Assembly (NCBI RefSeq): GCF_003434305.1
Contig: NZ_QKKX01000083.1
Coordinates: forward strand, 1-48,228
Source: Micromonospora sp. MW-13
GTDB lineage: Bacteria > Actinomycetota > Actinomycetes > Mycobacteriales > Micromonosporaceae
DNA length: 48,228 nt
Reading direction: 5' to 3'
Within the stretch, counting starts at the first letter, position 1; each line of letters opens with the position of its first letter. The notes below the pieces were generated by a model. It searched no databases. It worked only from the letters and a program-made list of their open reading frames with translations, and was not told the origin of the DNA. Shown here in pieces: positions 1-7,923 of the stretch. A program made the position numbers and the translations under genes.

Positions 1-191
1 ACCCCATACATCGTGGTAATCAGCAACGGCAACCAAACGGTCACCGTGAACCAGACAGCCAACGGCGGTGGATGGCGCTCACTGGGCACCTTCACCCTGA
101 CCGCCGGAGACACCAACAAGTGGGCATCAGTCGGTGGTCCGGCAGCACCGGCCACGTGATCGCCGACCCAATCCGCATCACCCGCGTCTAA
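1..191 (+). pseudogene. 3' end of a secreted protein with golvesin-like C-terminal domain, frameshifted
   Basis: The window begins inside a gene. Frame 1 reads a beta-rich segment with VTVNQTANGGGWRSLGTF and LTAGDT, then hits a TGA at 160-162. From about position 120 the next frame continues sensibly with GHVIADPIRITRV and a TAA at 189-191. This is the usual ending of golvesin/Xly-type carbohydrate- or wall-binding C-terminal domains on actinomycete secreted hydrolases. The shift lies near 118-122 and is either a real one-base change or an assembly error. The catalytic part, if any, lies before the window, so the enzyme cannot be named. Family assignment is by recognition only. Confidence 0.6.
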
Positions 192-859
192 CACGACAAC
201 CTCAGCAGTACAGACAAGGCGACAACCCCGCAACGACGTAGGCAGGGAACAGTCCCCTGCCATCGGACTCCGAATAGCAGGGGGACGATCGTGGGCTACG
301 GCTGCAACAACTCGACAAACAGCTACCCGAGCCCGTCCGACTTCCAGTCCATTCTGAACGTGATGGGCTGACGTTCGAAAGGAGGCTCCGATGGGCACGG
401 AGTTCCGCCCGGGCACGCCCGCTGACCGAGCTGACGGCTTGCCTCCTGTCAGCACTGGCCGCCGGAGCGGTCGCGGTTTCCGTGTTCGACCACGACCACG
501 ACGCTCCCCTCGAAACCACCATCCGGCTACTCGTTACCAACCGGTCGTCACTGCGGATGTGTGCCGAGGCCCGCACCTGCGGTGCCATCGACCGTGGAAC
601 CGTTCGAGCCGGTCTGCTCGCGGGCCTGGTCCGGGCCTGCAAGCACGCGAGTTGGCAACGTATACGGCAGGGCCCACGTCACTCCGGCAACCGTACCGGA
701 GTTCGACTGCCGCCCCGAAGATCCCGGACCGGATCAAGTCCGCCCACCGTGGCGCGGAGCCTGCAGACCGCAGGGCTGATCAGTTCTTAGCAGAACTGCT
801 CATATCTTGCGAACGGCGGCGATGTTTACTCGCCGCCGGCTACTAGTTAAGGAGGAAAT
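192..859. other. Region without an intact gene; likely gene remnants
   Basis: A short stretch ending at a TGA at 369-371 reads GYGCNNSTNSYPSPSDFQSI then LNVMG, which looks like the tail of a secreted protein with no start of its own. A strong ribosome binding site (AAGGAGG, 379-385) precedes ATG 391, but the frame from that ATG is not protein-like. The neighbouring frame from about 405 gives a hydrophobic segment (TACLLSALAAGAVAVSVFDH) followed by TTIRLLVTNR before decaying. I read this as a small membrane-protein gene broken by a frameshift soon after its start. No function is assigned. Confidence 0.35.
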
Positions 860-1600
860 ATGCGCGGTAGGAAAGCCACCTCGCTGGCAGCGGTACTGTT
901 GATGATCGCTGCCGTATTCACGGTCAACGTGGCCACCGCCGGTCCCGCAGCGGCCGACGCCTGCTACACCTGGACCCGATCGCTGAGTTCCGGGGCCAAC
1001 GGCGGTGACGTCGCCGAACTGCAGAAGCGCATCGCCGGCTGGGTCTCTTACGGAGAAAACCTGACCATCGACGGCGAATTCGGGCCGGCCACGACTGCAG
1101 CGCTGAGTCGATTCCAGGCCGGCTACGGCCTGACCGCTGACGGGGTCGCCGGGCCACAGACGTACAACAAGCTGTATGAACTGCAGAGCGATGACTGCAC
1201 GCCCCTCCACTTTAGCCACTCGGAGACGAGCCAGAATTGCGGAGCATACAACTACGAGGGTGGTGCGGTATCCGCAGCGACCGCCAGAGAGAACGCGCTG
1301 CGGGTAATGTGGCAACTGGAGGCGCTGCGACACAAGCTCGGCGGATGGCCACTCAACCTCAGCGACGGGTTCCGCAGCTACTCCTGCAATAGCAGCGAAG
1401 GCGGTGCCTCCGACAGCAACCACCTATACGGGTCCGCCGCCGACATCATCGGCAGCCCGTCGCTGTGCACGATTGCGCAGGCAGCCAGGTATGCCGGCTT
1501 CGAGCAAATCCTCGGGCCCGGCTATCCCGGCCACTACGACCACATCCATGTGGCAAACCAGGGCAGCCAGTGGTGGAGTGCACCCAGCTGCGGAATCTGA
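860..1600 (+). CDS. Secreted zinc D-Ala-D-Ala carboxypeptidase-like peptidase (M15A) with peptidoglycan-binding domain
   Basis: 246 aa, started by ATG 860 behind AAGGAGG (850-856). Residues 1-34 form a Sec signal peptide (charged MRGRK, hydrophobic core, cleavage near AADA-C). Residues about 40-105 are a PG_binding_1 domain, with the typical IDGEFGPATTAALSRFQ and ADGVAG motifs. Residues about 120-246 are a peptidase M15A domain. The first zinc ligands are visible in SNHLYGSAADI (His and Asp six residues later) and the last in HYDHIHVA. The layout matches the Streptomyces albus G carboxypeptidase, which trims D-Ala from peptidoglycan stems outside the cell. No operon partner is evident; both flanks are decayed. 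It is intact, so it probably still acts in wall remodelling. Confidence 0.88.
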   Translation: MRGRKATSLAAVLLMIAAVFTVNVATAGPAAADACYTWTRSLSSGANGGDVAELQKRIAGWVSYGENLTIDGEFGPATTAALSRFQAGYGLTADGVAGPQTYNKLYELQSDDCTPLHFSHSETSQNCGAYNYEGGAVSAATARENALRVMWQLEALRHKLGGWPLNLSDGFRSYSCNSSEGGASDSNHLYGSAADIIGSPSLCTIAQAARYAGFEQILGPGYPGHYDHIHVANQGSQWWSAPSCGI

Positions 1601-2147
1601 GCCACGTTTACCCAGGGGCCGGCTTGACACCCGGCCCCTGGCCCGTCGGGGATCGTCGGCTGCCGCCATCCGGTACAGGGTGTCGATCTGTTCGAGCAGC
1701 TGCAGGTCCGCCGGTGGGAGCGGCAGCCCGATGCGGTCGGCGAAGCGCCGCGCGCACTCCTCGAAGTCCCCCGTCAGAAGGATGGTCGCGTCCGGGATAC
1801 GCCGCCAGCGCCGAACACCCGACAGCACGTGCTGGGCCACCGATTCCGGCGACGTCTCAGGGCGCTGGGAGCACAGGATCGCTGCCTGGTACACCGCGAC
1901 GGAGTACACGCCGCGGCCACCTTGTCGTCTCCTCAGCACACCTAGCCTGGGCGCGGGTGGTGGCCCAGCCGGCAGCGCCGCCCTGGTCGCGGCGCTGACC
2001 GTGGCCTGGTCGTGGCGCCCCGGGTGGGGGGCAGCGGCACGTCCTCGCCGGCTGGGGCACCGGGCTGGTTAACGCCGCAACCTCCGCCTACCTGGTGACC
2101 AGCTTCGCCCCCGGGCCAGACCGGTGGAGGCGCTGGAAGCTTGAGCA
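1601..2147 (-). pseudogene. Gap holding a nucleoside-kinase-like remnant
   Basis: On the minus strand at about 1920-1645 the reading YSVAVYQAAILCSQRPETSP, VRRWRRIPDATILLTGDFEE and LQLLEQIDTLYRMAA resembles the C-terminal half of a P-loop (deoxy)nucleoside or thymidylate kinase-like protein. The N-terminal Walker A part is missing and the reading runs without a stop into sequence antisense to the M15 gene, so it is a fragment. From 2030 to 2150 the plus strand reads RHVLAGWGTGLVNAATSAYL, protein-like but unidentified, and also truncated. The gap lies between the M15 gene and the first two-component system. Function of the original genes is uncertain. Confidence 0.4.
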
Positions 2148-2825
2148 CTATCCGGGGTGGACGAGGCCGGTCTCGTAGGCGGTGATGACGAGTTGCGCGC
2201 GGTCGCGGGCGTGCAGCTTCGCGAGCAAGTTGCCGATGTGGGTCTTGACGGTCTTGATCGAGATGGTAAGCGCGGCGGCGATTTCGTCGTTGGAGAGGCC
2301 GCGCGCGACGAGGGCCAGCACCTCGGTCTCCCGCTCGGTGAGCGCGCCCAGCCCGCTCCGAGGCACTGCGGCGGGGCGGCTGACGTAGTGCTCGATGAGG
2401 CGGGTGAGGATCTGGGGTGCGAACAGCGACTCCCCGGCCTTGGTGCGGCGGATCGCGTCGATGAGCTGCTCGGGGTAAGCGTCTTTGAGGAGGAATCCGC
2501 TGGCGCCTGCGCGCAGGGCGGCGTAGACGTACTCGTCGAGCTCGAACATGCTGAGCACAAGCACCCGGCAGGCGCGAAAGGCGGGGTCGGCGGTGATGGT
2601 GCGAGTTGCTTCGATGCCGTCGCTTTCCGGCATGCGGATGTCCATCAGGATCACGTCGGGCGCGAGCTCGCGTGCGAGCGCCACCGCCCCGCTCCCGTTT
2701 TCCGCCTCACCGATGACGGTGAGGTCTGCGGTGCTGTTGATGAGGATGGCGAGGCTGCGGCGCAGCAGGGGCTGGTCGTCCGCGATGAGCACACGGATGA
2801 GAGGTGTCGAGGGCTGGGCGATCAC
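2148..2825 (-). CDS. NarL/FixJ-family response regulator
   Basis: 225 aa. The receiver domain occupies residues about 11-128, with acidic pair ADD at 15-17, phospho-acceptor Asp62 in DVILMDIRMP, and the conserved Lys in FLLKDAYP. The LuxR-type helix-turn-helix is at the C-terminus (LTERETEVLALVARGLSNDE, then TVKTHIGNLLAKL). Its GTG start overlaps the TGA of the kinase gene (GTGA), so the two are co-translated. It is the cytoplasmic DNA-binding output of that kinase. The divergent ABC operon at 3808 is the obvious target. The ligand is unknown; analogous systems sense cell-envelope stress or peptides. Confidence 0.92.
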   Translation of the reverse strand: MIAQPSTPLIRVLIADDQPLLRRSLAILINSTADLTVIGEAENGSGAVALARELAPDVILMDIRMPESDGIEATRTITADPAFRACRVLVLSMFELDEYVYAALRAGASGFLLKDAYPEQLIDAIRRTKAGESLFAPQILTRLIEHYVSRPAAVPRSGLGALTERETEVLALVARGLSNDEIAAALTISIKTVKTHIGNLLAKLHARDRAQLVITAYETGLVHPG

Positions 2826-3676
2826 GATCCCTCCCGGTCGGGGATGCGGGCGGTGACCGTGAACCCGCGCCCCTCGGTTCCGGTGTGAAGCTCACCGCCG
2901 AGGGTGGTGACGCGTTCGCGTAGTCCGTCGAGGCCGTGACCGGCGCCGGGATGGGGGTGCCAAGGCCCTGCAGGTCCGGCGTCCTGAACGTTCACGACGA
3001 TCGCTTCCCGCTCGCGGTGTATGTCGATGCGTGCCTGGGTGGGGCCGACGTGCCGGAGGGTGTTGTTCAGGGCTTCGCGGACGACTGCGCAGATGGTGAG
3101 TTGAGCGCCAGGCGACGCCTCGCCGAGTTCGTCGATGCCGAGTGCCGCGTCGAGGCCTGCGGCGTTCGCGGCCTGCACGATCTCGGGGAGGTCGTCGAGG
3201 GTGTCGGCTGGTCGCAGCGGCGCGGTGCCGGGAGTGCGGAGCACCGTGAGCATACGGCGCAGTTCGGTGGTGGTCTCGCGGCTGACGCGTTCGATGTCGG
3301 CTAACGCCTCCGTGCGATCAGCTTCTCCTTCCGATCCGGCTGCGGTGCGAGCTGTGGTGGCGCGAACGGTGATGAGTCCGAGGCCGTGGGAGACGAGGTC
3401 GTGCAGGTCACCGGCGATCCGCAGGCGTTCGGTCTGGCGTGCCCGTTCCGCCGCCCACTCCGCCAGCTGCGCTTCGTATTGCCGGCGCTGCCCCCTCGTT
3501 TGTGCCAGTGCCCAGCCCACCGTCGCGGCGGTGACTCCGGCGGCTACGAGTGCGACGCTCCATGTCGCGGTGGAGTCGTCAACGCCGATGGTCATGAGCA
3601 GCAGAGCGAGGCCGAGGATCACGATGCCGACCGCGAGCCATACGCGTGAGCGCCAGGTCGGTCGATCGTTTTCCAC
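2822..3676 (-). CDS. Sensor histidine kinase, HisKA_3 type
   Basis: 284 aa, short for the family. Residues about 10-55 hold two membrane segments with only a few residues outside, so it probably has an intramembrane-sensing design without a real sensor domain. A coiled linker follows, then the dimerisation/phosphotransfer helix with the phospho-His in GDLHDLVSHGLGL, and a HATPase_c domain (N box REALNNTLRHV, G boxes near GHGLDGLRERV). It pairs with the downstream response regulator through a GTGA overlap. Intramembrane-sensing kinases next to ABC-2 exporters usually respond to antimicrobial peptides; that role here is inference from context. Confidence 0.9.
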   Translation of the reverse strand: MENDRPTWRSRVWLAVGIVILGLALLLMTIGVDDSTATWSVALVAAGVTAATVGWALAQTRGQRRQYEAQLAEWAAERARQTERLRIAGDLHDLVSHGLGLITVRATTARTAAGSEGEADRTEALADIERVSRETTTELRRMLTVLRTPGTAPLRPADTLDDLPEIVQAANAAGLDAALGIDELGEASPGAQLTICAVVREALNNTLRHVGPTQARIDIHREREAIVVNVQDAGPAGPWHPHPGAGHGLDGLRERVTTLGGELHTGTEGRGFTVTARIPDREGS

Positions 3677-3807
3677 ATGCCAAGTCTAGGTTTCAGGCCT
3701 TGCGCGGGCATCGGACCTAGGTCTGAGCGACCCGGGCCCGAGCGGGCGGGGCAAGATCCGGGCTCGGGTCCGATGACTGCCGCGTTCGTGTCGGCTTGCA
3801 TGGGGTC
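3677..3807. promoter_or_regulatory. Divergent promoter region with palindromes (TCS-1 / ABC-1)
   Basis: The 131-bp space between the kinase start and the ABC ATPase start carries a perfect 10-bp palindrome GACCTAGGTC (3714-3723). It also carries a 12-bp inverted repeat (3729-3740 GACCCGGGCCCG against 3759-3770 CGGGCTCGGGTC, 11 of 12 paired). CTAGGT recurs near 3685. Such symmetry between a two-component system and the transporter it faces suggests binding by the response regulator at 2148. This is inferred from position only. Confidence 0.45.
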
Positions 3808-4524
3808 ATGATCCAGATCGACGGCCTCAGCAAACGCCACGGCTCCCGCACCGTGCTTTCCGACGTGAGTTTCCATGCTCTCCCCGGTCGGGTGACGGGG
3901 TTCCTCGGCCCGAACGGGGCGGGGAAGTCCTCAACCCTGCGCATCCTGCTCGGCCTGGATCGCCCGACCGCAGGCTCCGCCCTGATCGGAGGGCGTCCGT
4001 ATCCGAGTCTGCGCACCCCGCTGCGCACGGTCGGGTCGATGCTCGACGGCTCTGGCGCGCACCGTTCCCGCACCGCCCGCGGCCATCTCGGCTGGGTCGC
4101 CCGCAGCAACGGCATCCCGAAACACCGCGTGGGTTACGTCCTCGAACAGGTGGGGCTCGCGGGCGCCGCCCGCACCCGCGTCGGCCGCTTCTCCCTCGGC
4201 ATGGGGCAACGACTCGGGCTCGCCGCCGCGCTCCTCGGGGAACCGGAGGCGCTGGTGCTCGACGAGCCGGTGAATGGCCTGGACCCTGAGGGCATCCGCT
4301 GGATACGCACGCTGCTGCGTGGCCACACGGATGCGGGCGGCACCGTCCTGCTCTCCAGCCACCTGATGAGCGAGGTCGCCGCGATCGCCGACGACCTTGT
4401 GGTCATCAGCGGCGGGCAGGTCGTCGCGGCCGGCCCGGTTGCCCACGTGACCGCAGGGTACGCGACGCTCGAGGACGCGTTCTTCGGGCTCACCGGCGGC
4501 CCTGGCGCGGGGGAAGAACGATGA
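3808..4524 (+). CDS. ABC transporter ATP-binding protein (DrrA/BcrA-like exporter)
   Basis: 238 aa. I chose ATG 3808 (MIQIDGLSKRHG) over the TTG at 3796 because it begins at the first conserved strand of the nucleotide-binding domain. Walker A is GPNGAGKSS (around residue 37), the signature is FSLGMGQRLGLA, Walker B LVLDEPVNGLDPEG, and the H-loop LLSSHLMSE. The short single-domain form followed by two ABC-2 permeases is typical of ABC-2 exporters for drugs or antimicrobial peptides. Its stop overlaps the first permease start (ATGA). Divergent transcription from the two-component genes suggests induction by that system. Substrate unknown. Confidence 0.93.
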   Translation: MIQIDGLSKRHGSRTVLSDVSFHALPGRVTGFLGPNGAGKSSTLRILLGLDRPTAGSALIGGRPYPSLRTPLRTVGSMLDGSGAHRSRTARGHLGWVARSNGIPKHRVGYVLEQVGLAGAARTRVGRFSLGMGQRLGLAAALLGEPEALVLDEPVNGLDPEGIRWIRTLLRGHTDAGGTVLLSSHLMSEVAAIADDLVVISGGQVVAAGPVAHVTAGYATLEDAFFGLTGGPGAGEER

Positions 4525-5309
4525 GGCCTTTCAACACCGTCGCTGCCGAGCTGCGCAAGGCCACCACTCTCCCCGCGGTCTGGGCGGGTATCGCCGTGGC
4601 GCTGTTCGGGTCGGCCGCGATCACGCTGATCAACGCGTTCTCCACCCGCGCCGCGCTCGACGCCGGGCACCCGGAGGCCCGAGCGTTCACCTCGCCGTTC
4701 GAGACCGCGTTCGCCGCGATGCCGCTGGGAACCGTCGGCGCGGTCGTCATCGGCGTCGTAATCTTCAGCAGCGAGTACACGGCACACAGCGTCGAGGTCG
4801 GCGGAGGCCGACAGATCACCGCCACCCTCGCCGCGATCCCGCACCGCCACACCGTCCTCGCAGCCAAGGCGACCGTGACGATCCTGCTCGTTGTAATCCT
4901 CGCCGCCATCACCATGCCGGTGACGGTCGGCATCGCCCGGCTCGTGATCGGCTCCGCCGGTGCGGAGACCGTGCCGCTCGATGATGCAGTCGAGCGCTGT
5001 CTGGGTGGCGCCGTCTACTGGGCCCTCACCGGGCTCATCGCACTCGCGATCACCGTTCTCACGCGCTCCGGGATCATCCCGCTCATCGTACTCATCGTGA
5101 GTAACTCCCTTGTGTCAGTCTCGCTGCTCCTGACCAACCTCACGCCACTAGCCCACTGGCTGCCCGACATGGCCGGACGCCGGCTCTTCGGCGGCCTCCA
5201 CACCGTAGAAGGCGGTCTCGACGCCCTCCCTGGCGCGCTCGTCATGACCGGCTGGGCGATTCTGCTGCTCACGATCGCGGCGGTCGTGCTCCGACGGCGG
5301 GATGCGTGA
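4521..5309 (+). CDS. ABC-2 type permease
   Basis: 262 aa with about six hydrophobic segments (near residues 19-40, 70-92, 112-140, 165-185, 187-208, 238-257). The N-terminus FNTVAAELRKATTLPAVWAG is the amphipathic entry typical of ABC-2/DrrB-like permeases. The start overlaps the ATPase stop (ATGA) and its end overlaps the next permease (GTGA). It presumably forms a heterodimeric membrane channel with the next gene, energised by the ATPase at 3808. The segment at residues 82-107 contains FSSEYTAHSVEVGGGRQ, the conserved cytoplasmic coupling region of the family. Substrate cannot be read from sequence. Confidence 0.88.
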   Translation: MRPFNTVAAELRKATTLPAVWAGIAVALFGSAAITLINAFSTRAALDAGHPEARAFTSPFETAFAAMPLGTVGAVVIGVVIFSSEYTAHSVEVGGGRQITATLAAIPHRHTVLAAKATVTILLVVILAAITMPVTVGIARLVIGSAGAETVPLDDAVERCLGGAVYWALTGLIALAITVLTRSGIIPLIVLIVSNSLVSVSLLLTNLTPLAHWLPDMAGRRLFGGLHTVEGGLDALPGALVMTGWAILLLTIAAVVLRRRDA

Positions 5310-6034
5310 ACCTCGTGCGCATCGGAAACGTCATCGCCGCGGAACTCGACAAGCTCCGCACCCTGCCCGCCGCAACCCTCACCGCCCTCGGCACGATCCT
5401 CACCGGCATCCTCCTCGCCGCTGCCTTAGCAGCGGCCGACCAGCACGTGGAGGCGACCGCAACGACCGTCACGCTCCGTTCCGTGCCGTTCGTACAGGTC
5501 GGCTTCGTCCTTCTCGGCATCCTCCCGATGGCCCACGAATACACCGGCCGCCAGATCCGAGTCACCCTCTCCGCGATCCCACGCCGCAGCATCCTTCTCG
5601 CCGGCAAGATCACCGCAACCGCGCTGACGCTCGTGCTCACCGCCGCCGTCACCGGGGCCGCGAGCACGGCCGCCGCAGCGCTCACCCTCCGCTCGCTCGG
5701 GGCATTTCGAGAAATGACGGCTGATGACCTCTGGCACCTGGCCGGCACGACCTGCTACCTGACGCTCATCGGGCTGATCTCCCACGCCGCCGCCGTGCTC
5801 GTGCGCCACCTGATCCCGGCTCTCGTGAGTGTGCTCGGCCTAATCCTGATCCTCTCGCCCCTGCTCGCCGGCCTCACCGAGCACGCCCGCTGGCTGCCCG
5901 ACCGCGCCGCCGCGCAGGTCTACGACCCGCACGACACGATGCTTACCGCCGGCACTGGGCTGCTCGTCGCACTCGCCTGGATCGTCCTCATCGCCGCCAC
6001 CGGCGCCACGCGATTCATCCGCCGAGACCCGTAA
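5306..6034 (+). CDS. ABC-2 type permease, partner of the preceding gene
   Basis: 242 aa, GTG start at 5306 overlapping the previous TGA. It begins with RIGNVIAAELDKLRTLPAAT, parallel to its neighbour, and has about six hydrophobic segments plus the motif MAHEYTGRQIRVTLSAIPRR, matching the SSEYTAHS/AAIPHRH region of the other permease. The two are therefore diverged paralogues that likely form a heterodimer. It is the last gene of the three-gene operon; the following 380 bp contain no intact gene. The end RFIRRDP gives a positively charged cytoplasmic tail. Confidence 0.87.
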   Translation: MNLVRIGNVIAAELDKLRTLPAATLTALGTILTGILLAAALAAADQHVEATATTVTLRSVPFVQVGFVLLGILPMAHEYTGRQIRVTLSAIPRRSILLAGKITATALTLVLTAAVTGAASTAAAALTLRSLGAFREMTADDLWHLAGTTCYLTLIGLISHAAAVLVRHLIPALVSVLGLILILSPLLAGLTEHARWLPDRAAAQVYDPHDTMLTAGTGLLVALAWIVLIAATGATRFIRRDP

Positions 6035-6089
6035 CACCACTTCCAGGGCGCGGCAGTACAGCAATCCCCGCACAGCCAGGAGCGCGGAG

Positions 6090-6206
6090 TCACCACAATC
6101 GCGTTTCATCCGATCCGGAGATGGTGACCGTGCGGGTCGGGAACTCAACCGGGGCGAGCGGATCCTGGTCGGTGTCGGTGGTGATGTCGTCAGAGGTCAA
6201 CGGCAT
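6090..6206 (-). CDS. Possible small acidic peptide ORF (38 aa)
   Basis: Minus-strand ATG 6206 to TGA 6090 encodes 38 residues beginning MPLTSDDITTDTDQDPLAPV and ending SGSDETRLW. It is rich in Thr, Ser and Asp, with an acidic first half. It lies downstream of the lantibiotic-immunity-like ABC genes and on their strand. No Shine-Dalgarno sequence precedes the ATG and the frame stays open upstream to a stop at 6246, so it may be chance or a decayed gene end. There is no Cys, so it is not a conventional lantibiotic precursor. Reported only because of its position. Confidence 0.2.
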   Translation of the reverse strand: MPLTSDDITTDTDQDPLAPVEFPTRTVTISGSDETRLW

Positions 6207-6211
6207 GCGGG

Positions 6212-6300
6212 GTGCGTGGGCGGTGGCGCGATCACCGTCAGGTCGTTAACGGGATCTTGTGGAAGCTGCGGACCGGGTCCCCGCGGCGTGACCTGCCGGC
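6212..6300 (+). pseudogene. IS5-family transposase fragment
   Basis: The plus strand reads GRWRDHRQVVNGILWKLRTG followed by SPRRDLPA, which is the conserved N-terminal block (DUF4096-type) of IS5/IS427-family actinomycete transposases. The usual continuation after RDLP is missing and the DDE catalytic domain is absent, so only about 30 codons remain. No terminal inverted repeats were found. It marks a past insertion between the two ABC operons. Confidence 0.65.
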
Positions 6301-6417
6301 TGCGGTGTTCTTCGAGGAGGCGGCACGATTCGCCGGCAGCGCCAACGATCCCAGCACCGCCTGGGACTCGCATCGGCATGAACGCTTCGAGGTGTCAGCA
6401 ACTCTCGCTCGGGAGAG

Positions 6418-7164
6418 CTAGCGGAGCTTGATGCCCCGGAGGGCTGCAACGCTCGCGATCGTGAAGATCGTCGCAAGAGCGACCGCGGTCAGCAGGATCG
6501 GCAGCGCATCGGGCACGGTGAGGCCACCGGACTCCGCGATGGCGGTCGAACCGAGGTTGAGCGCGCGGGTGTTGATCGCCTGTGGAAGGACGTAGCTGAG
6601 GGGGCGCAGCGCGATCGAGGTGACGGTGGCGACCCCGATCACACATCCGACGAGGCAGATCGCGACGGGTGCGGCGAACGATCTGAGCAGCATCGACAGC
6701 AGGGACTGGATGGCGACCAGCGGCAGCGCTGCGATGACCGCGAGCGCGCCGACGAGGGCGAACTGCCACGGGATTGCTCCATCCAGGTGCAGCACGAAGA
6801 CTCCCGAGATGAGGGTCGCGACGACGAGGACGGCCTGCATGAAGGCGACCGGGACGGCGATAACGGCGATCTTCGCGAGCACGAGCCGGACCGGCTGTCT
6901 TGTGGTGGTAAGCAACAGGTTCCAGTTCGTGCCGCGGTGTTCCATGCGCCACACGGTCGTGGCGAGCAGCCCGATGCCCATGGAGTAGAACAGCAGGCCG
7001 TAGAACAGGACGACCTGGGAGGTGAAGGATGCCCAGCCGGCGTCGAGCATGTCGGTGTTGTTGGCGAGGTTGACCGTTCCGGTGGTCACGGCCAGCAGCG
7101 GCAGGATGAGCGCGATCAGCCAGGTGCTGGATCGCTTGAGTTTGATGAGTTCGGCGCGGAACAC
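6418..7164 (-). CDS. Lantibiotic-immunity type ABC permease (LanG/MutG-like)
   Basis: 248 aa, GTG start. About six membrane segments. The N-terminus MFRAELIKLKRSSTWLIALI and the motif TVWRMEHRGTNWNLLLTTT are characteristic of the EpiE/EpiG/MutG permeases of lantibiotic self-protection transporters (family knowledge). It follows the second permease by 6 bp in an ATPase-permease-permease operon. The likely role is expulsion of a peptide antibiotic from the membrane as resistance or immunity. No lanthipeptide synthetase lies in the window, so resistance to foreign peptides is the simpler reading. Confidence 0.88.
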   Translation of the reverse strand: MFRAELIKLKRSSTWLIALILPLLAVTTGTVNLANNTDMLDAGWASFTSQVVLFYGLLFYSMGIGLLATTVWRMEHRGTNWNLLLTTTRQPVRLVLAKIAVIAVPVAFMQAVLVVATLISGVFVLHLDGAIPWQFALVGALAVIAALPLVAIQSLLSMLLRSFAAPVAICLVGCVIGVATVTSIALRPLSYVLPQAINTRALNLGSTAIAESGGLTVPDALPILLTAVALATIFTIASVAALRGIKLR

Positions 7165-7170
7165 GTGCGG

Positions 7171-7923
7171 TTACCTTTCGAGTCGGTTGAATCGGCGGGT
7201 GGCCAGGGTGAAGGTGATGCCGACGAGGGCGAGGAGCCCGATGATCCACGGGTAGGGCGGGGTGACGTAGCCGACCTCGCCGGCGGTCTGGGCGACGTGC
7301 GAGATCAGGGCGTAGGCGCCCCACGGGGCGATCCAGAACGCGGCTCCGGGCGCGAGGAGGGTGAACACGGCCAGGAAGGCGCCGAGCATGCCGACCCCGA
7401 CGCTGATGAGTTGGTTCTCCACGGTCGCGGCCAGCCAGATGTGCAAGGCGACGAGCGCGACGTCCACAAGGAACAGCAGCAGGGTGTAGCCGATCCACGG
7501 GCCGGCGTCGAGTGGGACGCGGATGCCAGCCAGCATGCCGGCACCAACGACGAGGAGTGTCTGGATGAGGACGGCGGCGAGCAGAATGCCGCTGAGCGCG
7601 GCCAGCTTGGCCCGGCACAGGGTGCCGGGCGTGAACCCCGCGATGGAGGCAAGCGTCCAGCCGGTGCCGGCGTGTTCGATGTCGGTTTGCCGGCTGGCGA
7701 GGACCGCGGCGAGGATCGGCGAGGTCATTGCGGCCATCAGCGTGTAGCTGAGCAGCAGCCCGGCCCAGGGGTGGGCTGCTGGGTCTTCGAAGGTGGTTTG
7801 GGTGCTGCCGGCGAACAGCGAGGCGCTGCTGAGCGCGGCGACCGCGACGACCATGACCAGGACGATGGGCAAGGTACGCAGGCGCCGCATCTTGCGGAAC
7901 TCCAACAGGACGGCGCGTCTCAC
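7171..7923 (-). CDS. Lantibiotic-immunity type ABC permease (LanE/MutE-like)
   Basis: 250 aa, GTG start overlapping the ATPase TGA (GTGA). Begins RRAVLLEFRKMRRLRTLPIV, the usual basic entry of these permeases, and carries SRQTDIEHAGTGWTLASIAG, equivalent to the EHRGTNW motif of its partner. About six hydrophobic helices. It should form a heterodimer with the 6418-7164 product, driven by the ATPase at 7920-8819. The very hydrophobic composition and co-transcription are directly visible; the peptide-exporting role is inferred from the family. Confidence 0.88.
   Translation of the reverse strand: MRRAVLLEFRKMRRLRTLPIVLVMVVAVAALSSASLFAGSTQTTFEDPAAHPWAGLLLSYTLMAAMTSPILAAVLASRQTDIEHAGTGWTLASIAGFTPGTLCRAKLAALSGILLAAVLIQTLLVVGAGMLAGIRVPLDAGPWIGYTLLLFLVDVALVALHIWLAATVENQLISVGVGMLGAFLAVFTLLAPGAAFWIAPWGAYALISHVAQTAGEVGYVTPPYPWIIGLLALVGITFTLATRRFNRLER

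Larger units (their letters stand above)
6035..6417. other. Convergent intergenic region with a transposase scrap
   Basis: This stretch lies between the 3' ends of the two ABC operons. It contains a transposase fragment (listed separately, 6212-6300), a possible small minus-strand ORF (6090-6206) and a following plus-strand segment reading AVFFEEAARFAGSANDPSTA that I cannot identify. No clear intrinsic terminator was seen. Inserted and decayed mobile DNA may explain how the two modules came to face each other. Confidence 0.5.

Noticed and set aside
6197..6379. Minus-strand 60-aa frame opposite the transposase scrap
   Set aside because: It is antisense to the recognisable transposase block and has no RBS.
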